From the NCBI GenBank assembly GCA_947445045.1, contig CANFCA010000086.1:1-5751 (forward strand): 5,751 bases of DNA, written 5' to 3'. Position 1 is the stretch's first letter. Every line of letters begins with the position of its first letter. This DNA is from Gallionellaceae bacterium (GTDB taxonomy: Bacteria; Pseudomonadota; Gammaproteobacteria; Burkholderiales; Gallionellaceae). The notes below the pieces were generated by a model. That model ran no database searches and was not told where the DNA came from. It worked only from the letters and a program-made list of their open reading frames with translations. Below are positions 1 to 5,403 of the stretch, piece by piece. The position numbers and the translations under genes were made by a program.

Positions 1-89
1 AACACCGCTCCACCAGGATAGCCAAATATGTACTCAACGCCCTCTTCCTGCAAACATCGAATAGCGATTTCCGCGCCCGTCAACTCCAT
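1..89 (-). CDS. ilvB: Acetolactate synthase large (catalytic) subunit, N-terminal fragment
   Basis: The gene runs off the left edge of the window and only the first 29 residues are visible. They begin MELTGAEIAIRCLQEEGVEY and continue into a GYPGG motif at residues 23-27, the characteristic N-terminus of the acetohydroxyacid synthase catalytic subunit (IlvB/IlvI type). This thiamine-diphosphate enzyme catalyses the first common step of branched-chain amino acid synthesis: pyruvate to acetolactate, and pyruvate plus 2-oxobutyrate to acetohydroxybutyrate. The catalytic glutamate of the family lies further downstream and cannot be seen. The ATG at 87-89 is preceded by an AAGGTG ribosome binding site at 96-101, six bases upstream, which supports this start. 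The gene follows the fimbrial usher in the same direction but has its own promoter (127-155). The symbol could equally be ilvI; the fragment cannot separate the isozymes. Confidence 0.93.
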   Translation of the reverse strand, partial: MELTGAEIAIRCLQEEGVEYIFGYPGGAV

Positions 90-126
90 CACAAACACCT
101 TAGAATTTAGCAAAATAGAACCGCGT

Positions 127-155
127 AGGATAATGTTTGGCGGGGATTTGGTCAA
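127..155 (-). promoter_or_regulatory. Sigma-70-type promoter for ilvB
   Basis: On the minus strand a -35 box TTGACC (150-155, five of six consensus bases) and a -10 box TATCCT (127-132, four of six) are separated by exactly 17 bp. Transcription would start near position 120, giving a leader of about 30 nt before the ilvB ATG. That is too short for a leader-peptide attenuator of the kind known from some ilv operons. The whole 90-178 gap between usher stop and ilvB start is accounted for by this promoter and the ribosome binding site. Confidence 0.6.
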
Positions 156-178
156 CCTTAGTTCACATCTGACCTACC

Positions 179-2536
179 CTATCTCTCCACACCTTTACAA
201 ATAATCGGCTCGGAATAGACCGTTGTGCTGGCATCCGCAGGTATTGTGTACTCAAACCGACAGGTTGTTCCACGCCACATTGCTTGCATTTTGTTTCGTT
301 CAGATAAGTCCGTGGCATACACTTCACCACGCATCCCCACCATAAACGTTTCTGCTACGCCTTCCACATTAACAGTCATGCCGACGGGTGCAGGTTTACC
401 ATCTTCTAATAACAGTGTTATTACCGCGCTACGATTACGTTTGACCGTAAAAATCGTTGCCACAGCACCCCGATAATAAGGGACGAGAGCTACTTTGCTA
501 CTGGATAATTGTGCATCCATGGGCAATGCCAATGGATCAATACTGATTGTGTTTGGACGATATGACCACAAGTCAGGTAACAGCGCGTCCCCATTTTTAT
601 TAGTTCGCGCAACGACCTGATTGTTTGATGAAACTTCTAAATTTGGATAGCCAGGCACATGCACTAAGGCAACACTATCATTGATGTGCTGTGTTGGGAG
701 CAAACTCCATTCCATAAGAGTTAACGCACCTTGCATACCCACACGATAATTTGTTGCAACTTGTGCATGGCTCACATCAGCCGTGTAGTTCGCCTCTTGA
801 GATCTGAATGAAATCCCCGCCTCATCTCGAGGATTTTTCCCGCCAATCGCAAGTCCTCGATACCCCCAGTCACCATTACGCCATGCCGATTGTTGCACTT
901 GCAAGGTAGGCTGCTCAAGAAGATGATTTTGGACATTGCCGCTAAGCATGGCAATCGCACCTTTTTCGTTGATTGGCTTAATCAAAAAGAACATCAGCGA
1001 GTTACTTTTAGGCTCGCTCAAAATCCCTAACAACGAAACATTTAGCGAAATTCCTGCACCTACCTGCATACCGTAATTCAAGGAGGCAACTTTAGTGGCA
1101 GGCTGATTCACCATCGCGCGCTGCACATAACTGCCGCCCAAAGAACTCCCCCCAGAAAATTGCCAGCCTAAATTTGCATTAAAAGTTCGCACTGCATTGA
1201 AAATCCCTGATATACCTCCAATCTGCACAAAATTTTCGCTACTTACTTGCCCACGCAAACTAAAATTTAGCCCTACCTTTTGTTTATCTAAGCTTAACGT
1301 ATACAAGCTGCCCGCCCCCTTGTCCGCGTGATGGCTTTTCGCTACAGCCGCTGTTGCAATGCCCAGTGAGGTTAATACACTCCCTCCCAGCCCGACAGTT
1401 TTCTGGTCGCGCAAAAACTCACCGCGCCCTTCAACAGTAAGTCGCTCACTTAATCCTTTCCGCGCTGTTGCCGCAGCCATAAAATGACCGTAATCATTGC
1501 TGATTAAACCCAAATTTTGACGAATCACCCCAACATCTACACTGTAGTCCACAACATCTGGCCGCAATAGATCACTAGTCGCCGAATAGGGCGCGGTGAT
1601 AACTTGCTCGCGACCCAAGCTATCATGCACAATCAATTTAGCTTCGCCCTGCCCAGTGACTTGCGGGAAATCACTTAATGAAAACGGGCCAGAAGGCACA
1701 TTGAGGTGCCTTTGCGCAACACCATCAATATATAAATCTATGGTACTAGGCAACGTTGCCTCCCCTGCCAGCAAAGGAACTGGGCTGGTAATGAAGCCTG
1801 GTTGAGTTGCAAAATTTCGCCCCCAGCGAACACCACCAAAATAAACGGGGCGGGCCCATATGCCGCCCTTACCTTGCGTATCACCCACTTGAACATTCAC
1901 CATTGTGTCTGGCCAATCGCGTGACCACAATGTATTTTGCCGAATCAAGTGGCTTGCCTGCCGATCTTGCGACCACAAATTTTGCCCAACAAAGTTGTTA
2001 CTCAGCGTACCGTATGGCCCGAACATATTTACATCAAACGTGCCGTTAAGTTGCTGTAAACCCTGCACGCCAGTTGCCAATAAATCATAGTTTGCAAAAC
2101 TGCCCCAACTTGATGGTGTCGGTGGAATATACGTGTAAGCTTCTGTTGCCAAATCGTTAGGCAAAAAAGCCTGCGCCGACAAATTTATTTGGATAGTTTG
2201 CTTTGCTTCATCGACTTTGTAGCTTACTCCCGCAAATCCATTCAACGGCAACCACTCTTGACCATCATACTGATACGCAGAAATTCCAGAGCGGCGCAAA
2301 TGCCAAGTCGCCAAGTCTGCCTCGTGCAAATACAGCGATCCATCTGATAAACGTAAAAAGCGACCTTCTCCGACAGGCTGCTGGTTTAGTTGGGTATCGT
2401 AAAGGGAAAGGATAGGCTGATCCGGCACTTCTGAAGATGAAAGAGATTCAGCGGTAACAGCTGAACTGCTCCACAAACTCAACAGCAACAGCCACTGAGT
2501 AAGAACGCAAAAAGTTCTCAGACTCAACTTAAACAT
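179..2536 (-). CDS. Outer-membrane fimbrial usher, archaic (Csu-like) chaperone-usher family
   Basis: This 785-residue protein is the outer-membrane pore through which chaperone-bound fimbrial subunits are polymerised and secreted. Residues 1-29 form a signal peptide (hydrophobic core around 11-21, likely cut after AVTA). Residues about 40-135 would be the periplasmic N-terminal domain that receives chaperone-subunit complexes. The transmembrane beta-barrel covers roughly 140-630, with a run GGVRWGRNFATQPGFITSP at 234-252 typical of this usher type. A plug domain lies at about 255-318 (LYIDGVAQ, then FSLSDFPQVTGQGEAKLIVHD). The C-terminal periplasmic domain follows from about 630, with a probable disulfide between C759 and C780. 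The length fits a complete archaic usher. The ATG at 2534-2536 has only a weak AAAGG about 10 nt upstream. It lies 37 nt after the chaperone stop, so the two genes are surely co-transcribed. The Csu-like assignment comes from the sequence and from the spore-coat-U-type subunit upstream. Confidence 0.93.
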   Translation of the reverse strand: MFKLSLRTFCVLTQWLLLLSLWSSSAVTAESLSSSEVPDQPILSLYDTQLNQQPVGEGRFLRLSDGSLYLHEADLATWHLRRSGISAYQYDGQEWLPLNGFAGVSYKVDEAKQTIQINLSAQAFLPNDLATEAYTYIPPTPSSWGSFANYDLLATGVQGLQQLNGTFDVNMFGPYGTLSNNFVGQNLWSQDRQASHLIRQNTLWSRDWPDTMVNVQVGDTQGKGGIWARPVYFGGVRWGRNFATQPGFITSPVPLLAGEATLPSTIDLYIDGVAQRHLNVPSGPFSLSDFPQVTGQGEAKLIVHDSLGREQVITAPYSATSDLLRPDVVDYSVDVGVIRQNLGLISNDYGHFMAAATARKGLSERLTVEGRGEFLRDQKTVGLGGSVLTSLGIATAAVAKSHHADKGAGSLYTLSLDKQKVGLNFSLRGQVSSENFVQIGGISGIFNAVRTFNANLGWQFSGGSSLGGSYVQRAMVNQPATKVASLNYGMQVGAGISLNVSLLGILSEPKSNSLMFFLIKPINEKGAIAMLSGNVQNHLLEQPTLQVQQSAWRNGDWGYRGLAIGGKNPRDEAGISFRSQEANYTADVSHAQVATNYRVGMQGALTLMEWSLLPTQHINDSVALVHVPGYPNLEVSSNNQVVARTNKNGDALLPDLWSYRPNTISIDPLALPMDAQLSSSKVALVPYYRGAVATIFTVKRNRSAVITLLLEDGKPAPVGMTVNVEGVAETFMVGMRGEVYATDLSERNKMQAMWRGTTCRFEYTIPADASTTVYSEPIICKGVER

Positions 2537-2573
2537 ATGGAATCGGCCTTTAGGAGTTACTCAGAAAACAGAC

Positions 2574-3305
2574 TTACGGAACAGCGACGAAATCAGCCTC
2601 AATTTCGACCTTAATTTCATCACGGTCGCTATTTGCTTGCAACAATAATTTACCTTTCGGCAATGGCTTCTTAAGCTTTACATTCCAACGATAAATTTGC
2701 CCAGGAAGCACGTAAACGAAAACTTTTTCGTCACTTAAAACTTCGCCACTTTGCGCGCTCAACTTAAGTGCTGTGAATTGAATATGGCTATTTGTGGTAT
2801 TGCTTACCTGAACCGTAGCACCTTCCGCACTGTGCATTACACGCCAATCAAATTGAGCCGAATCAGATTTTTCTGGCTGGATAAAAATTGGCACACCCAT
2901 TTTCAAGGTTGCAGATATCGTTGCTTGATCCGATTTGCTCTGCTGCGGTACTTCCTGCAAAAACAAACGATAGGTTCGTTCCACCTTCGTAGACTTATCA
3001 CCTAAGAATCGAATACGCACTGTTTGCTCACCGCCAGCCGGCACTTTAAACATCGGTGGCGATACCAACACATCTCGTGAAGATGTATAAACATCCTTAC
3101 CTTCTTGCTGTGCCCATGTCATTAACTCGGTCTGAATAAATACTTCTTTATCACCAGCATTTCCCACTGTCAGAACAGTCTGATGAACATCTTTAAAAAA
3201 AATGCGCGTTGGTTTTACGCTAAAGCTAGCCGCCTGCGTATTACCCGCAACAAACAATAATCCCAAAAGCTTGATGACTCGAATAAGCATGATAGCAATC
3301 GCCAT
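2574..3305 (-). CDS. Periplasmic fimbrial chaperone (PapD-like, archaic type)
   Basis: A 243-residue PapD-like chaperone, which holds fimbrial subunits in the periplasm by donating a strand and delivers them to the usher. After a signal peptide ending NTQA (residue 25) comes the first immunoglobulin-like domain with FSVKPTRIFF (28-37), the segment VSPPMFKVPAGGEQTVRIRF (81-100) and ERTYRLFLQEVP (109-120), all typical of the family. A second, smaller beta domain runs from about 135 to the end. No cysteine is present. The start is uncertain. A TTG at 3324-3326 would add seven residues, but it overlaps the T-tract of the upstream terminator and is unlikely. ATG at 3303-3305 is used here. ATG at 3288-3290 would give a tidy 20-residue signal peptide (MLIRVIKLLGLLFVAGNTQA) and is equally possible. 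None of the three has a strong ribosome binding site, which fits low expression relative to the subunit. Confidence 0.92.
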   Translation of the reverse strand: MAIAIMLIRVIKLLGLLFVAGNTQAASFSVKPTRIFFKDVHQTVLTVGNAGDKEVFIQTELMTWAQQEGKDVYTSSRDVLVSPPMFKVPAGGEQTVRIRFLGDKSTKVERTYRLFLQEVPQQSKSDQATISATLKMGVPIFIQPEKSDSAQFDWRVMHSAEGATVQVSNTTNSHIQFTALKLSAQSGEVLSDEKVFVYVLPGQIYRWNVKLKKPLPKGKLLLQANSDRDEIKVEIEADFVAVP

Positions 3306-3324
3306 TAAGAAGTAATGAATACTC

Positions 3325-3362
3325 AAAAAAAATAGGTACCCTGCAACTACTGCAGGATACCT
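3325..3362 (-). terminator. Intrinsic terminator / attenuator between subunit and chaperone genes
   Basis: On the minus strand a 12-bp stem (arms AGGTATCCTGCA at 3351-3362 and TGCAGGGTACCT at 3334-3345) closes a 5-nt loop GTAGT. All pairs are Watson-Crick except one G-U. One A and then eight consecutive T residues (3332-3325) follow directly, the classic form of a Rho-independent terminator. It lies 27 nt after the subunit stop and just before the chaperone start. The chaperone and usher genes have no obvious separate promoter, so the hairpin probably allows partial readthrough. Confidence 0.87.
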
Positions 3363-3389
3363 AAAGACTATGATGAATTAACTAATGAA

Positions 3390-3893
3390 TTAGTAATTAA
3401 CCGACACAACCAGCGTATCCGAAACAGGCGATGCCGCTGAGTTTGCTGCCAAAACACATCCAGGTTGTGCCGCAGGAATCACCACGCCAAAACTTGTTGT
3501 TTGACCCGCGCCAGTTCCAACCAATGTTGGTGTCGCAACACCCAATAAGTTAGCCGTACCGAATGTATTAGTGTAACCAGCATAAGTAACTACTGAGTAA
3601 TTCAACGAACAAGTCCCAGATACCAATTTACCGCCATTAGTGCTAGTAAAAGTGAAAGAATATGGCATACCTGTGCTGCAATTCGCTACCGGGGAGAGAA
3701 TACCTTGAGTAAGTGTACCTACATTAATTACGCCCAAAGACAGGGAAGTGCCTGTAACAGAACAAGTTGCTGCTGGACCTGCAACACTCCCAGAAATTAC
3801 AGCAGTACCAGTCGCCACAGCGGCCTGAGTTGCACCCGCAAACAATGACATTACTACACCTACTAAAACAACCCCTTTATTAATCATTCCCAT
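3390..3893 (-). CDS. Fimbrial subunit, spore coat protein U (SCPU) domain type
   Basis: A 167-residue exported protein, first gene of the fimbrial operon and probably its structural subunit. Residues 1-24 are a signal peptide (MGMINKG, hydrophobic core, ATQA). The mature part is rich in Gly, Ala, Ser, Thr and Val, as expected of an all-beta pilin. It has TCSVTGTSLSLG at 43-54, four cysteines (44, 72, 95, 146) able to form two disulfides, and a C-terminal strand SDTLVVSVNY. The opening and the DT-V-V-Y ending resemble SCPU-domain proteins such as the Csu pilus subunits. By family logic, residues around 26-40 would be the donor strand that completes the next subunit. The frame stays open 15 codons further upstream, but ATG at 3891-3893 is chosen because a perfect GGAGGTG (3897-3903) stands directly before it. 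It is less certain whether the product is the main shaft or a minor subunit. Confidence 0.87.
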   Translation of the reverse strand: MGMINKGVVLVGVVMSLFAGATQAAVATGTAVISGSVAGPAATCSVTGTSLSLGVINVGTLTQGILSPVANCSTGMPYSFTFTSTNGGKLVSGTCSLNYSVVTYAGYTNTFGTANLLGVATPTLVGTGAGQTTSFGVVIPAAQPGCVLAANSAASPVSDTLVVSVNY

Positions 3894-3896
3894 AAA

Positions 3897-3903
3897 CACC
3901 TCC
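3897..3903 (-). promoter_or_regulatory. Strong ribosome binding site of the fimbrial subunit gene
   Basis: GGAGGTG on the minus strand, with the GGAGG core five bases from the ATG at 3893. It is the strongest ribosome binding site in the fimbrial operon and decides the start codon. It contrasts with the weak sites of the chaperone and usher genes, which fits a product needed in large excess. Confidence 0.85.
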
Positions 3904-4025
3904 ATAAATTTAAAGCTACATAGTGCGAGGATTCGCACCTACCAAGACAACCTTACAAACCATTAGTTCAATTTAATACATAATAAATTTTTCTAACCGG
4001 TTGCGATATTTTAACTTAGAGCAAT
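3904..4025. promoter_or_regulatory. Divergent promoter region between fimbrial operon and sigma-factor operon
   Basis: This gap serves two divergently transcribed operons. Its middle, about 3961-4020, is strongly AT-rich. Plausible -10 boxes overlap on opposite strands: CATAAT at 3979-3984 (plus) and TATTAT at 3980-3985 (minus), each five of six consensus bases. Neither has a convincing -35 box at normal spacing, so activators or an alternative sigma factor may be used. A perfect 8-bp palindrome AACCGGTT lies at 3995-4002. The promoter function is inferred mainly from gene orientation. Confidence 0.5.
3923..3938 (-). repeat. 16-bp inverted repeat upstream of the fimbrial subunit gene
   Basis: GTGCGA-ATCC-TCGCAC on the minus strand is a perfect 6-bp inverted repeat around four bases. 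It begins 30 nt before the subunit start codon. It could be a small hairpin in the mRNA leader or an operator. A poor promoter candidate (TTGGTA, 17 bp, TATGTA) would put this palindrome in the spacer between its two boxes, but the -10 match is too weak to rely on. Confidence 0.5.
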
Positions 4026-4646
4026 ATGCAAAGCAATTTGCTACCATTCGAACCCCAAAATGTAAGGACAAATAAACTGAGTACCTCCGCCGAATTAGAC
4101 CAATTTCTCAGCAGCACTGAGCGACGTGCATATAAGCATGCACTGTTTGCTGTGCGGGATACTCACGTGGCTTTGGATATCGTGCAAGATGCCATGCTGA
4201 AGCTCGCCGAAAAATACAGCGATAAGCCCAATGATGAGTTGCCGCTATTGTTTCAGCGCATTTTGCAGAACACTATCCGCGATCATTTCCGCAGGCAAAA
4301 AGTCCGTAGTGCATGGGTGTCGCTGTTTTCCAACCTGCAACCCAAGCATGAGGAAGAGGATTTCGACCCTTTGGATGTGCTGGAAGATGACGACAATCAG
4401 TCCACTCCAGCCGCTCCCTTTGAGGCATTGGAACAAAAACAGTTAATCGCTGTCATCGAACAAGCAATGACGGTACTTCCAGCACGTCAACGAGAAGCCT
4501 TCCTGCTGCGTTACTGGGAGGGACTGGATACTGCTGAAACTGCTACCGCAATGGGTTGCACCGAGGGAAGCGTGAAAACTCATTGCTCACGTGCAACGCA
4601 TGCGCTAGCAGAAATACTTAAAAAGAAAGGGGTGGAATTATCATGA
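4026..4646 (+). CDS. Sigma-70 family, ECF-like RNA polymerase sigma factor
   Basis: This 206-residue protein has only sigma regions 2 and 4, the ECF architecture. Region 2 spans about 31-93, including VALDIVQDAMLKLAEKY (48-64) and a basic end IRDHFRRQK (84-92) that would contact the -10 element. An acidic, proline-containing linker follows at about 108-135 (several E and D residues in a row). Region 4 spans about 139-200, with LPARQREAFLLRYWEGL and a helix-turn-helix ending CTEGSVKTHCSRATHAL that would contact the -35 element. The start ATG at 4026 has only a weak ribosome binding site, but an in-frame stop at 4017-4019 rules out an upstream extension. The stop overlaps the start of the next gene as ATGA (4643-4646), indicating translational coupling. 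Regulon and signal cannot be read from the sequence. Confidence 0.92.
   Translation: MQSNLLPFEPQNVRTNKLSTSAELDQFLSSTERRAYKHALFAVRDTHVALDIVQDAMLKLAEKYSDKPNDELPLLFQRILQNTIRDHFRRQKVRSAWVSLFSNLQPKHEEEDFDPLDVLEDDDNQSTPAAPFEALEQKQLIAVIEQAMTVLPARQREAFLLRYWEGLDTAETATAMGCTEGSVKTHCSRATHALAEILKKKGVELS
4629..4646 (+). promoter_or_regulatory. Ribosome binding site and ATGA stop-start overlap of the DUF3619 gene
   Basis: GGGGTGGA at 4629-4636 lies six bases before ATG 4643-4645. The sigma-factor TGA (4644-4646) shares its bases with that ATG. This arrangement usually keeps two products at linked levels, as seen for many sigma / anti-sigma pairs. Confidence 0.75.
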
Positions 4647-4978
4647 ACACTCAATTAGACCCAACAAAAATTGCACAATTATTGACTCAAAGTACGCAAC
4701 AACTGGACGACACCACGGTGACGGCATTGGTCAAAGCACGCCGCAATGCGCTGGCTATGCAACCATCGCGCGCACCTGCTTACGCACTCTCTACGGGTCG
4801 TTGGACTGACCACCTGATTCCTCACACCACGATGCAATGGTTGGCTACAGGGCTACTTGCAGCATTACTTGTTGTGGCAGGAACAAATTTTGTACAACAC
4901 TCTGAAGAACAGCAAATCAGCGAGCTTGATGTGGCGATTCTGACCGATGAAATGCCGCTAGATGTTTTTGTTGATTAA
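4643..4978 (+). CDS. DUF3619 family single-span membrane protein, candidate anti-sigma factor
   Basis: A 111-residue protein. The first 64 residues are hydrophilic and mostly helical in character, with a basic patch KARRNALAMQPSR (31-43). One hydrophobic segment at about 65-84 (WLATGLLAALLVVAGTNFV) would cross the inner membrane. The remaining 27 residues are acidic and end in ELDVAILTDEMPLDVFVD. By the positive-inside rule the N-terminus is cytoplasmic and the acidic tail periplasmic. I recognise the layout and C-terminal motif as DUF3619, a family without a known function as far as I know. Its overlap with the sigma gene and one-span topology suggest that it binds and restrains the sigma factor, but the zinc-type anti-sigma motif (HxxxCxxC) is absent and the protein has no cysteine. 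The anti-sigma role is inference from context. Confidence 0.83.
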   Translation: MNTQLDPTKIAQLLTQSTQQLDDTTVTALVKARRNALAMQPSRAPAYALSTGRWTDHLIPHTTMQWLATGLLAALLVVAGTNFVQHSEEQQISELDVAILTDEMPLDVFVD

Positions 4979-4999
4979 TTGTTTGAGCACCCTAAACGC

Positions 5000-5395
5000 A
5001 TGAGAAATATCTTCATTGGTAGTTTGTTGTTGTGTTGGTTGAATGCCTCTGCTTTTGCAGACGTGATGCCTTGGCGTACACTTTCTACCGAACAACACGA
5101 AGCCTTAACTCCCTTAGAACCAGAATGGGATAAGCTACCTGAAGCACAGCAGCAACATTTACTCAAAACGGCCAAGGGTTATGAACGCTTAAATGCCGAG
5201 GAAAAAAAACGCTTTCACAACAGCTTGCCCGCGTGGAGCAAATTAACTCATGAACAACGCGAAGCGGCTCGTGCAAAATACAAAGCATTCCAAAAAGTGC
5301 CTGAAGAACAACGCCAAGAAGTGAAACAGATGGTCAAACACGGGCGAGAAAGAAAAGCTCAGCGAGCTACTATAGATGCACCACCCAAACCGTAA
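5000..5395 (+). CDS. DUF3106 family exported helical-repeat protein
   Basis: A 131-residue protein, third gene of the sigma operon. Residues 1-20 are a signal peptide (MRNIFIGSLLLCWLNASAFA) with an expected cut before DV, so the mature protein is periplasmic. Residues 25-114 are five consecutive 18-residue repeats (see 5072-5341), rich in Glu, Gln, Lys and Arg and probably all helical. The tail (115-131) is basic, then proline-rich. I recognise the pattern as DUF3106, a family of unknown function. The frame stays open back to a TTG at 4979, directly after the DUF3619 stop. ATG 5000 is preferred because it gives a normal signal peptide and the TTG has no ribosome binding site; ATG 5000 itself has only a weak one. 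Context suggests a periplasmic partner or sensor for the membrane protein upstream, which is inference. Confidence 0.83.
   Translation: MRNIFIGSLLLCWLNASAFADVMPWRTLSTEQHEALTPLEPEWDKLPEAQQQHLLKTAKGYERLNAEEKKRFHNSLPAWSKLTHEQREAARAKYKAFQKVPEEQRQEVKQMVKHGRERKAQRATIDAPPKP
5072..5341 (+). repeat. Five tandem 18-residue (54-nt) coding repeats with LTxxQ-like motif
   Basis: Within the DUF3106 protein an aromatic residue recurs every 18 residues without any insertion or deletion: W25, W43, Y61, W79 and F97 (codons at 5072, 5126, 5180, 5234 and 5288). Position 4 of each unit is L, L, L, L, V and position 8 is Q, Q, E, Q, Q. Positions 4-8 read LSTEQ, LPEAQ, LNAEE, LTHEQ and VPEEQ, that is, variants of LTxxQ. 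The DNA itself has diverged, so the repeat is visible at the protein level only. Confidence 0.85.
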
Positions 5396-5403
5396 TCAGA
5401 CAC

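Noticed and set aside
225..476. Plus-strand open frame of 83 codons antisense to the usher gene (and similar ones at 1596-1805, 1807-2049, 1905-2090, 2203-2415)
   Set aside because: All lie within the well-supported usher frame on the other strand, have no recognisable domain and no clear ribosome binding site; they are shadows of usher coding sequence.
2751..3005. Plus-strand open frame opposite the chaperone gene
   Set aside because: It is antisense to conserved chaperone sequence and its translation resembles no known family.
3381..3394. AT-only inverted repeat ACTAAT-GA-ATTAGT across the subunit stop codon
   Set aside because: Very short loop, no GC pairs and no T-tract; the strong hairpin just downstream explains termination.
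3995..4002. AACCGGTT palindrome in the divergent promoter region as an operator
   Set aside because: Eight bases is too short and common to support a binding site alone; noted only within the promoter region entry.
4231..4446. Alternative frames on both strands inside the sigma-factor gene
   Set aside because: The sigma frame has clear regions 2 and 4; the other frames are composition effects of the same DNA.
4975..5175. Minus-strand cysteine- and serine-rich open frame opposite the DUF3106 start
   Set aside because: Its residues come from the reverse complement of Gln/Glu-rich codons; the plus frame has a signal peptide and exact repeats.
5202..5209. A8 run in the DUF3106 gene as a programmed frameshift or phase-variation site
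   Set aside because: It encodes E-K-K within a conserved repeat unit and the alternative frames give no meaningful product.
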